Assembly (NCBI RefSeq): GCF_026725475.1
Contig: NZ_CP109965.1
Location: 1 to 64,000 of the forward strand
DNA: 64,000 nucleotides
Reading direction: 5' to 3'
Origin: Catenovulum adriaticum
Lineage (GTDB): Bacteria > Pseudomonadota > Gammaproteobacteria > Enterobacterales > Alteromonadaceae
A program made the translations under genes and the position numbers. Under the pieces are notes generated by a model. It did not search any database. It saw only the letters and a list, made by a program, of their open reading frames with translations, and had not been told where the DNA came from. Positions 36,893-45,639 of the stretch are shown here, one piece after another (position 1 is the stretch's first letter; each line of letters opens with the position of its first letter).

Positions 36893-37537
36893 TTATAAGT
36901 CGAAATCAACCGCATAAGAAACATAAGCTTCTAAGTTTTGGCCATCGCGGTCTGATTCAATTATACCAAAAGTGAAACCGTCTTTAGATAGAGATGCACC
37001 AATATCAACACCTTCAACTGCGAAGTCACCATCGTATGAACCAATGTGGAATGCAGCTTCTAAACCTGGTGCAACTTCAACTGCATAATCAGCAGAAACA
37101 TAAGTTGAATCACCAAAATCGAAATCACCAGCTTCTTCATTAGCTAATACTGCTAAGCCTAAAGTTAACGCACCAAAGGTAACGCTACCGTATATTTCAC
37201 CAAAATCTAACTCTTGACCTGGATTAGCGTAGTTATAATAAACATAACCTACATCGTATGAAACGCTGTCAGTTTCACCTGAAAAACCTAAATAAAGGTC
37301 AGTTTCTGTGTCGTTAGCAAGGTTAGATACCCAAGTACCTGCATAAAAACCAGATTCAGCAGCATAATCAATACCGCCAGAAACAGCAGCAGCGTCAGCT
37401 GTTTGAGTCATACCACGCCAGAAGTAGTTTGAAGTAACTGCAGCATTTGCAGATAGACCGTCAACCGCCATTGCTGAAGTTGAAGACATTGCTGATACTG
37501 CACCTAAAATTGAAGCGACAATTAATGTTTTTTTCAT
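36893..37537 (-). CDS. TorF-family outer-membrane beta-barrel protein
   Basis: A secreted protein of 214 residues with a clear signal peptide (MKKTLIVASILGAVSAM..., cleavage after AMA). The mature part starts with LSANAAVTSNYFWRGMTQT and contains alternating amphipathic strands rich in Gly, Asp and aromatic residues, ending in Leu after an aromatic/acidic tail (SYAVDFDL). This is the pattern of the TorF putative-porin family (TIGR02001), predicted to form a small barrel in the outer membrane; the substrate is unknown. The gene is single, with its own terminator downstream and about 360 bp of non-coding DNA upstream. Confidence 0.85.
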   Translation of the reverse strand: MKKTLIVASILGAVSAMSSTSAMAVDGLSANAAVTSNYFWRGMTQTADAAAVSGGIDYAAESGFYAGTWVSNLANDTETDLYLGFSGETDSVSYDVGYVYYNYANPGQELDFGEIYGSVTFGALTLGLAVLANEEAGDFDFGDSTYVSADYAVEVAPGLEAAFHIGSYDGDFAVEGVDIGASLSKDGFTFGIIESDRDGQNLEAYVSYAVDFDL

Positions 37538-37901
37538 GCTAGTTCTCCCAATTGGATTTTTTTAATTCAAAACTAAATGTGCTGCAAAGGTAATTGCAAC
37601 CCCTGTGCCTATTTTTTCATTTCCTTAAAAAAAACTTTAAAGTCTTTGATTTAAAAGCTTTTTAAGGTTTTTATTGAACTGCGCTGATGCGTTATAGCAC
37701 TTAAATTATAAAATCACTACTGATTTTGTTCTAAAATGGTGCAATCAGTAATAAGCCATGTTTTGTTTTAGTGCGACGCGGTATAATTGTTAATTAATTG
37801 CACCTTTTTAAGCCTTAGAGATTTTATTTTGTCATTTGCGCCATAGCCAAGCTTGTGTAAAATAGCTTTTAATTGTTATTAATCTTCTTAATAGGTTGGA
37901 T
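37538..37901. other. Divergent intergenic region between the TorF-family gene and rpe
   Basis: 364 bp without a gene, holding the promoter regions of both neighbours. It is AT-rich, with several T runs and A runs, and a perfect TATAAT at 37782-37787 without a convincing -35. A better promoter for rpe lies at 37836. No repeat copies were found. Confidence 0.5.
37836..37863 (+). promoter_or_regulatory. Candidate rpe promoter
   Basis: TTGCGC (37836-37841) and TAAAAT (37858-37863), 16 bp apart, lie about 40 bp before the rpe start. The match is moderate. Confidence 0.4.
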
Positions 37902-38573
37902 ATGAATCCTTATTTAATTGCGCCTTCTATTTTGGCCGCTGATTTAGCTCGTTTAGGTGAAGAAGTAGAAAATGTCGTTGCAGCTGGGGCTGATATTATT
38001 CATTTTGATGTAATGGATAATCACTATGTACCTAATTTAACTTTTGGTCCTGCGGTTTTAGATGCGCTGGTAAAATATGGCGTTAAAGCTGACTTTGACG
38101 TGCACTTAATGGTTGAACCTGTTGATGACTTAATTAATCAATTTGCAGATGCAGGAGCAAACTATATCAGTTTTCATCCAGAGGCGAGTCGCCATGTAGA
38201 TCGCTCAATTAATTTAATTAAAGATCGCGGTATTAAAGCAGGCTTAGTATTAAACCCAGCAACGCCTTTATCGGTGTTAGATTATGTGCTGCCTCAATTA
38301 GACCATGTATTATTTATGTCGGTAAACCCTGGTTTTGGTGGGCAGTCATTTATTCCTTACACGTTAGATAAAATTAGACAGCTTAGAGCTCGTATTAATG
38401 AATTAGGCTTAAATACCCGAATTGAAGTCGACGGTGGCGTAAAAACGAATAATATAGCAGAAGTCGCTGAAGCGGGGGCAGATATGTTTGTTGCTGGTAC
38501 CGCTATTTTTGGTGCAGACAGCTATAAAACCGCAATTGATGAAATGCGAGCTGAGTTAGCTAAAGCCAGATAG
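37902..38573 (+). CDS. rpe: Ribulose-phosphate 3-epimerase
   Basis: Interconverts ribulose 5-phosphate and xylulose 5-phosphate in the pentose phosphate pathway. A TIM barrel of 223 residues with the metal and catalytic motifs IAPSILAADLARLGEEV, HFDVMDNHYVPNLTFGP (catalytic Asp), DVHLMVEP, SVNPGFGGQSFIP and EVDGGVKTNN (second Asp). The start is ATG 37902; an in-frame TTG two codons earlier is less likely. In E. coli rpe follows dam directly; here a DUF2970 gene, a repeat and a porin-like gene have come between. Confidence 0.97.
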   Translation: MNPYLIAPSILAADLARLGEEVENVVAAGADIIHFDVMDNHYVPNLTFGPAVLDALVKYGVKADFDVHLMVEPVDDLINQFADAGANYISFHPEASRHVDRSINLIKDRGIKAGLVLNPATPLSVLDYVLPQLDHVLFMSVNPGFGGQSFIPYTLDKIRQLRARINELGLNTRIEVDGGVKTNNIAEVAEAGADMFVAGTAIFGADSYKTAIDEMRAELAKAR

Positions 38574-38595
38574 CCAGATAATTAAAGGCGAGCGA

Positions 38596-38638
38596 CAGGC
38601 TAAAAACACTTGGATAATTCAAAAGTATTTTTAGCCTG
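38596..38638 (+). terminator. Hairpin after rpe
   Basis: CAGGCTAAAAA pairs with TTTTTAGCCTG around a loop of about 20 nt. The T run lies inside the stem, so termination may work in both directions between rpe and the convergent uvrA. Confidence 0.6.
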
Positions 38639-38640
38639 CT

Positions 38641-38686
38641 AAATCCTAAATCCTAAATCCTAAATCCTAAATCCTAAATCCTAAAT
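38641..38686. repeat. Heptamer tandem repeat, 6 x AAATCCT
   Basis: Six exact copies of AAATCCT (38641-38682) plus a partial AAAT run directly into the uvrA stop codon (TAA on the minus strand at 38686-38688). It is a perfect short tandem array and therefore a likely variable-number locus. Confidence 0.97.
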
Positions 38687-41508
38687 TATCCCAACATAGG
38701 CTTTAAAAACTTAGCAGTGTGAGATCTTTTCTCATTGCATAAATCTTCTGGGGTACCACTAAATAAAATCTCGCCGCCTCCGTGACCCCCTTCAGGACCT
38801 AAATCAACAATCCAATCGGCTGTTTTTACCACATCTAGATTATGCTCAATAATAACCACAGTATTACCGTGATCCCTAAGCCGGTGCAATACAGCTAACA
38901 GTTGCTCAATGTCGTAAAAGTGCAAACCAGTAGTGGGTTCATCTAATATATATAGAGTTTGGCCTGTATCTCGCTTTGAAAGTTCTCGGGCTAACTTTAC
39001 CCGCTGTGCTTCACCACCCGATAGGGTGGTCGCCGCTTGACCTAATCGAATATAACTTAACCCAACGTCCATTAAGGTTTGTAATTTGCGTGCAATTGCT
39101 GGCACAGCACCAAAAAACTCACGAGCATCTTCTACTGTCATATCTAAGGTTTCGTGAATGTTTTTTTGCTTATACTTTATTTCTAATGTTTCGCGGTTAT
39201 AGCGTTGGCCTTTACAAACATCACAAGGCACATAAACATCCGGCAAAAAGTGCATTTCAACTTTAATAACGCCATCACCTTGGCAAGCCTCACAGCGACC
39301 GCCTTTCACATTAAAACTAAAACGGCCTGGCTTGTAGCCTCGAGATCTTGCTTCTTGAGTCGCGGCAAATAACTCACGAATAGGCGTAAAAATACCGGTA
39401 TAAGTGGCTGGGTTTGATCTGGGTGTGCGGCCAATTGGGCTTTGGTCAATATCAACTACTTTATCTAAATGGTCTAAGCCCGCAATACTTGAATAAGGCG
39501 CTGGTTTGTTCGTACTAGCTTTATTTAGTTGGGTTTGAGCCAAGCTAAATAAGGTATCATTGATTAGCGTGGATTTACCTGACCCAGAGACCCCTGTAAT
39601 GCAAGTCATTAAGCCAATCGGAATATTTAAATCTACATTTTTTAGATTGTTACCAGATGCGCCTTTTAGCTCAATCCATTTATCTTGATGTGGGTTTCGC
39701 TCGGCCGGAATATTAATTTGTTTTTTACCTGATAGGTATTTACCGGTAAGTGAGTCGTTACTTTTTAGTATGTCGTCGATAGAACCCTGCGCAACAATCT
39801 GACCACCATGCACACCAGCTCCAGGGCCAATATCTAAAATATGATCAGCGCTGCGAATCGCATCTTCATCGTGCTCAACGACAATCACTGTATTACCTAA
39901 ATCACGTAAATGAGTTAAGGTTTTCAATAAGCGTTCATTGTCTCTTTGATGTAAACCAATTGAGGGCTCATCTAATACATACATTACCCCAACTAAGCCC
40001 GCACCAATTTGGCTTGCCAGACGAATGCGCTGCGCCTCACCGCCAGAGAGCGTATCTGCACTGCGTGATAAATTTAAATAATTAAGCCCAACGTTAACTA
40101 AAAAACCGAGTCTATCGTTGATTTCTTTTAAAATCTTATCGGCAATTTGCGCTTTTTGGCCGGTTAAATTCAACTCAGTAAAAAAGCTTTGGCAGGCTTC
40201 AATAGAAAGCTCAGTAATATGTGGCAAGTTAGCATCATTGATAAATACATTTCTAGGGCCTTCACGCAAGCGCGCCCCATGACAGCTTGGGCATGCTTGA
40301 TTGTTTAAATATTTAGCCATCTCTTCTCTAACTGAATTAGATTCAGTTTCGCGATAACGGCGTTCCATATTGGTAATAATGCCCTCAAAAGGATGGTGAC
40401 GACTAATAATATCGCCTCTGTCATTCATGTAATTAAACTCAAGCTCTTGTTTGCCTGTGCCATATAAAATAACTTGCTGAGCGTTTTCGTCTAAATTTTG
40501 CCAAGGTGCTGTTAAATCAAATTGATAATGCTCGGCTAGTGTTTTCAACATTTGAAAATAATAAAAACTACGTTTGTCCCAACCTTTGATCGCGCCACCA
40601 GCCAAACTAAGCTCAGGGTTAGAAATAACTCTGTGTGGATCGAAAAATTGTTTGACCCCTAAACCATCACAAGTAGGACAAGCCCCCGCAGGATTATTAA
40701 ATGAGAATATTCTAGGCTCTATTTCAGCCATGCTGTAACCACATTGGGTACATGAAAAATTGGCTGAGAATACTAATTCTTCTTGCTGCGCATCATCCAT
40801 CCAAGCTAATGTAGCAATACCATTTGCCAGCTCTAGTGCGGTTTCAAACGACTCAGCTAAACGAGTTTGCAAATCGTCACGCACTTTAAAACGATCAACC
40901 ACTACATCTATATTATGCTTTTTATGAAGCTCAAGTGTTGGGGGATCGCTCAAGTCACAAATTTCACCGTTTACTCTAGCTCTAATAAAGCCTTGAGCTG
41001 CGAGGTTTTCAAAGGTTTTAATATGTTCACCTTTACGTCCTCTAACGATCGGCGCCAGTAACATGAGCTTTGAACCAGCAGGTAATGCCATTACCTGATC
41101 AACCATTTGACTAATGGTTTGAGCTGCTAAAGCTTGTTTATGAATCGGACAACGAGGCTCACCAACACGGGCAAATAATAGCCTTAAATAATCATAAACT
41201 TCGGTGATAGTCCCAACAGTCGATCTTGGGTTGTGAGAAGTCGATTTTTGCTCAATTGAAATAGCCGGAGATAAACCTTCAATATGATCAACATCTGGTT
41301 TTTCCATCAATGACAAAAATTGTCGAGCATAAGCAGAGAGTGATTCGACATATCGCCTTTGACCTTCAGCATACAAAGTATCAAATGCTAGGGATGATTT
41401 GCCTGAGCCTGACAAACCCGTGATTACGATTAATTTTTCACGTGGTAAAGTGCAGCTTATGTTTTTTAAATTATGGGTACGAGCCCCTCTAACTTCTATT
41501 TTATCCAT
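38686..41508 (-). CDS. uvrA: UvrABC excision nuclease subunit A
   Basis: Damage-recognition ATPase of nucleotide excision repair. The 940 residues hold two ABC ATPase modules: Walker A GLSGSGKSSLAF near residue 33 and GVSGSGKSTLIN near 640, with signatures LSGGEAQRIRLASQIG and LSGGEAQRVKLARELS. Zinc modules include CTQCGYSMAEIEPRIFSF with a following CPTC, and CEACQGDGVIKVEMHF with a following CDVC. The length equals that of E. coli UvrA. It is divergent from the YajR-like gene and then ssb, close to the E. coli uvrA/ssb arrangement. No convincing LexA box was found upstream. Confidence 0.98.
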   Translation of the reverse strand: MDKIEVRGARTHNLKNISCTLPREKLIVITGLSGSGKSSLAFDTLYAEGQRRYVESLSAYARQFLSLMEKPDVDHIEGLSPAISIEQKSTSHNPRSTVGTITEVYDYLRLLFARVGEPRCPIHKQALAAQTISQMVDQVMALPAGSKLMLLAPIVRGRKGEHIKTFENLAAQGFIRARVNGEICDLSDPPTLELHKKHNIDVVVDRFKVRDDLQTRLAESFETALELANGIATLAWMDDAQQEELVFSANFSCTQCGYSMAEIEPRIFSFNNPAGACPTCDGLGVKQFFDPHRVISNPELSLAGGAIKGWDKRSFYYFQMLKTLAEHYQFDLTAPWQNLDENAQQVILYGTGKQELEFNYMNDRGDIISRHHPFEGIITNMERRYRETESNSVREEMAKYLNNQACPSCHGARLREGPRNVFINDANLPHITELSIEACQSFFTELNLTGQKAQIADKILKEINDRLGFLVNVGLNYLNLSRSADTLSGGEAQRIRLASQIGAGLVGVMYVLDEPSIGLHQRDNERLLKTLTHLRDLGNTVIVVEHDEDAIRSADHILDIGPGAGVHGGQIVAQGSIDDILKSNDSLTGKYLSGKKQINIPAERNPHQDKWIELKGASGNNLKNVDLNIPIGLMTCITGVSGSGKSTLINDTLFSLAQTQLNKASTNKPAPYSSIAGLDHLDKVVDIDQSPIGRTPRSNPATYTGIFTPIRELFAATQEARSRGYKPGRFSFNVKGGRCEACQGDGVIKVEMHFLPDVYVPCDVCKGQRYNRETLEIKYKQKNIHETLDMTVEDAREFFGAVPAIARKLQTLMDVGLSYIRLGQAATTLSGGEAQRVKLARELSKRDTGQTLYILDEPTTGLHFYDIEQLLAVLHRLRDHGNTVVIIEHNLDVVKTADWIVDLGPEGGHGGGEILFSGTPEDLCNEKRSHTAKFLKPMLG

Positions 41509-41672
41509 ATCAATCCCAAGAAAAGTGAATGCTGAGTGACGAACTAAATCGTCTCTTATTCTGAGCTTTTTTAAGCTATTTTACAAAAAAAACTGGTTAA
41601 TTATACCGTTCAAATACGTATCGCGTGATATACTCGATCACCTAATTTTATTGTTAACTCACTTGCTTTAGT

Positions 41673-43049
41673 ATGTCGAACGGATTAACACAACACGAAA
41701 AAAAAATAGCCGCTATTTTAGCCAGCGTTTTTAGCTTAAGAATGCTTGGGCTTTTTATGATTATGCCGGTTGTTGCTATTTATGGGCAAAAATTAGAAGG
41801 CTTTTCACCCGTTTGGATAGGGATTATTATTGGTGCTTATGGGTTAACCCAAGCGGTATTACAAATTCCTATGGGGTTGCTGTCTGATAAAATTGGCAGG
41901 CGACCTGTTATTTTAATGGGCTTAGTGTTATTTGCGGTTGGTAGTTTAGTGGCCGCTTTTGCTGATCATGTTTTTTGGGTTGCGGTAGGACGATTTTTAC
42001 AAGGGACAGGGGCAATTGCCAGTGCTATTTTAGCGTTAGCTGCCGATTTAACGCGTGAAGACCAACGCTCAAAAGTGATGGCCATTATTGGCATGTGCAT
42101 AGGTTTATCATTTGCAGCAGCAATGGTTTTGGGTCCCTTGTTAGCTGAACGACTTGGATTAGGTGGGATTTTTGCTTTTACTGCAGGGTTAGCAGTAGTT
42201 GGCATTATAGTCGTTGCAGCCTTTGTGCCTAACTCTGTGAGTAAAACATCAAACCGAGATGCGATTCCAATCCCGGCACAAATTAAGCAATTAGTTCGCC
42301 ACCCTCAACTGCAAAAACTCAATATTGGCGTATTCTTTTTGCATATGCAGCTCACTACTTTGTTTGTAGTTGTTCCTGGGTTATTAGTTAAAGCTGGCTT
42401 TCACTCACAAAGTCACTGGATGCTGTATTTTCCAGCCCTGTTACTCTCTTTTATTCTGTTGGCGCCTATGATGATGTGGTCAATGAAAAAGAACAAAGAA
42501 GTGGGCATGTTTCAAATCTCAATTGTTTTATTAGCGGTTGCGATGTTACTGATATATAGTTTCTCACAATCTGGCACTGGATTACTTATTGCATTAATTG
42601 TATTTTTTGTTGCTTTTAATTATCTTGAAGCAAACTTACCTGCTTGGGTTAGTCGGCTGGCACCTGCCGGGCAAAAAGGGTCTGCAATGGGGGCGTTTTC
42701 AACTTGCCAGTTTGCCGGCGCATTTAGTGGCGGTTTACTTGGTGGTATACTCATGCAAAACTTTGGGCAAGTTGGTGTATTATTAGGGGCAGCGAGTTTA
42801 GCGCTACCTTGGTGGTTAGTGAGCCGTACATTAGTTTTACCACAAAAAACCAAACCTAAAATTTTAGCGGTAGTGGTGAATAACCATGCCGATGCGCAGC
42901 AAATGGCGCAGCAACTTGCCGACATTACAGGCGTACAAGAAGCGGTTGTAATTGTTGAAGAGCAATTAGCCTATTTAAAAATATTACCCGCAGAGTTAGA
43001 TGCCAAAGCGTTAGCGATTTGGCATAATCAACATGCAAAACAAATTTAG
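41673..43049 (+). CDS. YajR-like MFS transporter with C-terminal YAM-type domain
   Basis: Twelve-helix major facilitator of 458 residues. Motif A is GLLSDKIGRRPVILMG near residue 71, and LGPLLAERLG fits a proton-driven efflux carrier. After the last helix (about 390) a small soluble domain (about 395-455; ILAVVVNNHADAQQMAQQL, AVVIVEEQLAYLKI) resembles the ferredoxin-like YAM domain of E. coli YajR. The substrate is unknown. ssb starts 9 bp after the stop behind AGGAGAAG, so the two are probably co-transcribed. It is divergent from uvrA. Confidence 0.88.
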   Translation: MSNGLTQHEKKIAAILASVFSLRMLGLFMIMPVVAIYGQKLEGFSPVWIGIIIGAYGLTQAVLQIPMGLLSDKIGRRPVILMGLVLFAVGSLVAAFADHVFWVAVGRFLQGTGAIASAILALAADLTREDQRSKVMAIIGMCIGLSFAAAMVLGPLLAERLGLGGIFAFTAGLAVVGIIVVAAFVPNSVSKTSNRDAIPIPAQIKQLVRHPQLQKLNIGVFFLHMQLTTLFVVVPGLLVKAGFHSQSHWMLYFPALLLSFILLAPMMMWSMKKNKEVGMFQISIVLLAVAMLLIYSFSQSGTGLLIALIVFFVAFNYLEANLPAWVSRLAPAGQKGSAMGAFSTCQFAGAFSGGLLGGILMQNFGQVGVLLGAASLALPWWLVSRTLVLPQKTKPKILAVVVNNHADAQQMAQQLADITGVQEAVVIVEEQLAYLKILPAELDAKALAIWHNQHAKQI

Positions 43050-43058
43050 GAGAAGATA

Positions 43059-43679
43059 ATGGCATCGCGTGGCGTAAATAAAGTCATTTTAGTTGGTAAC
43101 TTAGGGCAAGATCCTGACATTCGTTACATGCCAAATGGCAATGCAGTTGCAAATTTAACCTTAGCGACATCTGAAAGTTGGAAAGATCGCAACACAGGTC
43201 AGCTGCAAGAAAAAACCGAATGGCATCGAATTGTTATTTTTGGCAAATTAGCCGAAATTGCTGGTGAATACTTACGTAAGGGTTCGCAAGCTTATTTTGA
43301 AGGGAAATTGCAAACCCGAAAATGGCAAGATCAGCAAGGTCAAGACAGATACACAACTGAAGTTGTGGTCGATATGAATGGCGTAATGCAAATGCTAGAT
43401 CGCCGTTCTGATAATCAAGGTGGTAGTTATAACCAAAGTGCACCAGCAAACCAAGGTTATCAACAGCCAGCTGCTCAGCCACAATATAATCAAGCGCCAC
43501 AGCAAGGCCAAGGTCAGCAGGGTGGTTATAATCAAGCACCACAGCAACCTCAACAAAGTGGTTATCAGCAGCAAGCCCAGAATCGACCGGCGCCAGCAGC
43601 TCCGCAAAATAAACCAGCCCCACAAGCTGCGCCACCAGCAGAGCCTAACTTAGATTTCGATGACGATATTCCATTTTAG
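43059..43679 (+). CDS. ssb: Single-stranded DNA-binding protein
   Basis: Binds single-stranded DNA as a tetramer in replication, repair and recombination. The OB fold covers residues 1-110 (VNKVILVGNLGQDPDIRYMP, EKTEWHRIVIFGKLAEIAGEYL). A Gln/Pro/Ala-rich disordered linker (about 115-192) follows, and the acidic tip DFDDDIPF, which recruits partner enzymes, is complete. It sits 9 bp after the MFS gene and close to uvrA, and is followed by a strong terminator. Confidence 0.98.
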   Translation: MASRGVNKVILVGNLGQDPDIRYMPNGNAVANLTLATSESWKDRNTGQLQEKTEWHRIVIFGKLAEIAGEYLRKGSQAYFEGKLQTRKWQDQQGQDRYTTEVVVDMNGVMQMLDRRSDNQGGSYNQSAPANQGYQQPAAQPQYNQAPQQGQGQQGGYNQAPQQPQQSGYQQQAQNRPAPAAPQNKPAPQAAPPAEPNLDFDDDIPF

Positions 43680-43710
43680 ACAAAAAGCAAAATGTTGAAA
43701 AAAATTTAGA

Positions 43711-43734
43711 AAGCCGCTATTAAGCGGCTTTTTT
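43711..43734 (+). terminator. Rho-independent terminator after ssb
   Basis: AAGCCGCT and AGCGGCTT form a perfect 8-bp stem with a 4-nt loop, followed by a T run. It lies about 30 bp after the ssb stop. Confidence 0.93.
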
Positions 43735-43859
43735 ATTCTCTATTGAATTTTTAGTCTAACTAAATTTTAATCTAGGTCACATAAAAGCTTTATTTAGTAT
43801 TTTTGTTTTTATTGCACAGCTATAATTAACTTCTACTCATATTTTATGGAATTAATGCA

Positions 43860-44213
43860 ATGAAATTGAATAATAGTTTGTCTCAAATTGCTCTTCTGAG
43901 TGCTGCTTTGTTTGGTTTATCTGCTTGTGAAGATAAACCAAAAACGGCTGGTGAAAAGCTAGATAGCATGATTGAATCAACTAAAGAGTCAGCAAAAGAA
44001 GCTTCTGAGAAAACCAAAGAAATGGTTGAAGACGCATCATCTAAAACGAAAGACTGGGCAGAAGAAGCATCTGATAAAACTGGGGAGTGGACCCGAAAAA
44101 CATCAGATAAAGCTAAAGAATGGGCTTCTGACGCGTCAGATAAAACAAAAGAAATGACAAAAGAAGCTTGTGAAAAAGCGAATGAAAAATTAGAAACTAA
44201 GATGGATTGTTAA
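43860..44213 (+). CDS. LEA-like repeat lipoprotein
   Basis: A small (117 residues) predicted lipoprotein. The signal peptide ends in the lipobox LSAC (Cys 22). Residues 42-107 are about six 11-residue units of the type ASDKTKEWASD (ASEKTKEMVED, ASSKTKDWAEE, ASDKTGEWTRK, TSDKAKEWASD, ASDKTKEMTKE, ACEKANEKLET). This periodicity, with Lys and acidic residues at fixed spacing, is that of group 3 LEA proteins and of amphipathic lipid-binding helices. Two extra cysteines lie near the C-terminus. It may shield membrane or envelope proteins under stress; this is inferred from composition only. The gene stands alone after the ssb terminator. Confidence 0.82.
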   Translation: MKLNNSLSQIALLSAALFGLSACEDKPKTAGEKLDSMIESTKESAKEASEKTKEMVEDASSKTKDWAEEASDKTGEWTRKTSDKAKEWASDASDKTKEMTKEACEKANEKLETKMDC

Positions 44214-44221
44214 ACGCAGAA

Positions 44222-44316
44222 TAAAAAAAACCGCCTTTAACACAAAAAGGCGGCTACACGGGAGATACAACAAGGAACACACTTTAAACTAACAAGTTAA
44301 TTCATTCTAACTAACT
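44222..44316 (-). ncRNA. Candidate small RNA ending in a strong terminator
   Basis: On the minus strand CCGCCTTT and AAAGGCGG form a perfect 8-bp stem (44231-44253) followed by eight T residues, a textbook terminator with no gene feeding into it. About 65-95 nt upstream is TATAAA (44323-44328, minus strand), which would give a transcript of about 95 nt starting near 44316. It would contain another 8-bp hairpin (ACAAGTTA/TAACTTGT) at its 5' end and an unpaired CU-rich middle (GTTGTATCTCCCGTGT). The layout fits an Hfq-type small RNA, but the -35 is weak. The alternative is that the hairpin merely serves the plus-strand lipoprotein gene, although no T tract exists on that side. Confidence 0.35.
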
Positions 44317-44545
44317 TGTATATTTATAGAGTGGTGCTGTGCTGATAAGTTCAGTCTTTTTTGAAAAAATTAAATTATTTTAAATATCGGGGTAGTTCGG
44401 ACGCTTGCCTGTTATGTATAAATAGCTCGGCCATTACAGGGTTTAAATAAAATTCGCAGGTTGAGCTATCGAAATATCCGTAAACAAAGAGGTTTAATTT
44501 AATTGCTTTATGGCTTATCTATACTATTTACACCTCTTCCTTACC

Positions 44546-44910
44546 TAGGGTCTGTTGACCTTTTGGGTACAATTTTGCAGCAGTTTGTTTGGTATTTATA
44601 CAAGGCATAGCGATTGACGTGTAGTGGGCTACATAAATGAGCTATAAAGACTTTATGCTCCTGCAAAGTCACCTTACCCCACATCCATGTGGGGCAACAC
44701 AGTAGAAATGCTAAACAAGCGCTGCCCTTCGGGTTCGTCCTAAACGCTTTTTGCTCTTTGTTGCCTGCATGGATGCAGGTACTTAGCGTGAGCAGGATGC
44801 GGTAGCTGTGCTCGATATTGACATAGAATAACTATGCTACATATCTCGCGTCGCGATCAAAAAGCGTTTAGTTAGAACAAAATTTGTACTCCAAACGTCA
44901 ACAGACCCTA
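44546..44910 (+). repeat. Repeat family B, copy 1 (365 bp)
   Basis: Non-coding element bounded by TA and inverted ends: TAGGGTCTGTTGAC at the left and its perfect complement at 44897-44910; imperfect pairing continues for about 35 bp. Inside are a CCCCACATCCATGTGGGG palindrome, a long-range stem (44740-44753 with 44858-44871) and the conserved CCTGCATGGATGCAGG palindrome (44764-44779). Related copies lie at 57443-57806 and, inverted, at 63110-63424, with a fragment at 48543-48606. No transposase is present, so it would be mobilised in trans. Confidence 0.9.
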
Positions 44911-45012
44911 GCGCTAGCGACAAATTATAAATTAATGATGCATTTTAAATATTGCATTGTTATTTATAATAGATTATTTTGAACGCTGTTTTTTATTTTG
45001 TAGAATTATAAG

Positions 45013-45627
45013 ATGGCCAGACGTAGTGATCATACCCGAGAAGAATTAAGACAGCTTATTATTGATGCTTTAGTCGCTCATTTGCAGGATCAGCCTTATC
45101 AAACGCTCAGTATTCGTCAGTTATCAAAGCAGGTAGGTTATGTTCCTAGCTCTATATTAAATGTATTTGGGAGCTATCAGCTTTGTTGGTTAGAGGTATG
45201 TGCTGGGGTATTAGATGATTTATATCAAGTATCAGCACAAGCATTATCGAATGTAAGTGAGCAGGCTGAAAATGCAGCTGAGCAGAAAATTTTAGCGGTG
45301 GCGTTAGCTTATTATTTTTATGCCAGCAATAAACCTTACTTTTGGAAATTAGTATTTGATTTGCGCTTAGCGCAGGGGCAAGCAATGCCCGATTGGCAAA
45401 GCCAGAGAATTGAACAATTATTTTTGTTATTGCAATCAGCGCTAGCGGAGTTAAAACCTACAGCCAGTCAAAATGAATTAGCGGATACCAGCCGAGCATT
45501 ATGGGCATCTGTTCATGGTATTACGCAACTCGCACTAGAAGATAAGTTGTTTTCAAAAGGGGCATCTGGTGAGCAGTTACTTGAGCAACTTTTAAATCAC
45601 TTTTTAGCCAGTTGGAAAAATCATTAA
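45013..45627 (+). CDS. TetR/AcrR-family regulator with WHG-type C-terminal domain
   Basis: Transcription regulator of 204 residues. The N-terminal helix-turn-helix is at about 8-55 (LRQLIIDALVAHL, LSIRQLSKQVGYVPSSIL), where the recognition helix is less canonical than in most TetR proteins (NVFGSYQL in place of YRHFGSKE). The C-terminal ligand domain contains ALWASVHGITQLAL, the Trp-x-x-x-His-Gly motif of the WHG family. It lies 12 bp upstream of the MFS-acyltransferase gene on the same strand and probably regulates it; the ligand may be a fatty acyl or lipid compound (inference). Confidence 0.88.
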   Translation: MARRSDHTREELRQLIIDALVAHLQDQPYQTLSIRQLSKQVGYVPSSILNVFGSYQLCWLEVCAGVLDDLYQVSAQALSNVSEQAENAAEQKILAVALAYYFYASNKPYFWKLVFDLRLAQGQAMPDWQSQRIEQLFLLLQSALAELKPTASQNELADTSRALWASVHGITQLALEDKLFSKGASGEQLLEQLLNHFLASWKNH

Positions 45628-45639
45628 AAGGAATTATTT

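Larger units (their letters stand above)
44214..45012. other. 800-bp non-coding region
   Basis: Between the LEA-like lipoprotein gene and the TetR gene there is no credible coding frame. It holds, in order, a minus-strand terminator with a candidate small RNA (44222-44316), about 230 bp of unassigned AT-rich DNA, repeat family B copy 1 (44546-44910), and about 100 bp that should contain the TetR promoter. Confidence 0.6.

Noticed and set aside
38641..38686. Heptamer array as a CRISPR-like locus
   Set aside because: Units are 7 bp with no spacers and no cas genes nearby; it is a simple tandem repeat.
41593..41608. CTGG-N8-ACCG before uvrA as a LexA box
   Set aside because: Two of the eight conserved bases of CTGT-N8-ACAG are wrong; not enough to claim SOS control.
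43234..43635. Long open frames on the minus strand and in other frames across the ssb linker
   Set aside because: They come from the repetitive CAG/CAA-rich linker codons of ssb and show no independent coding features.
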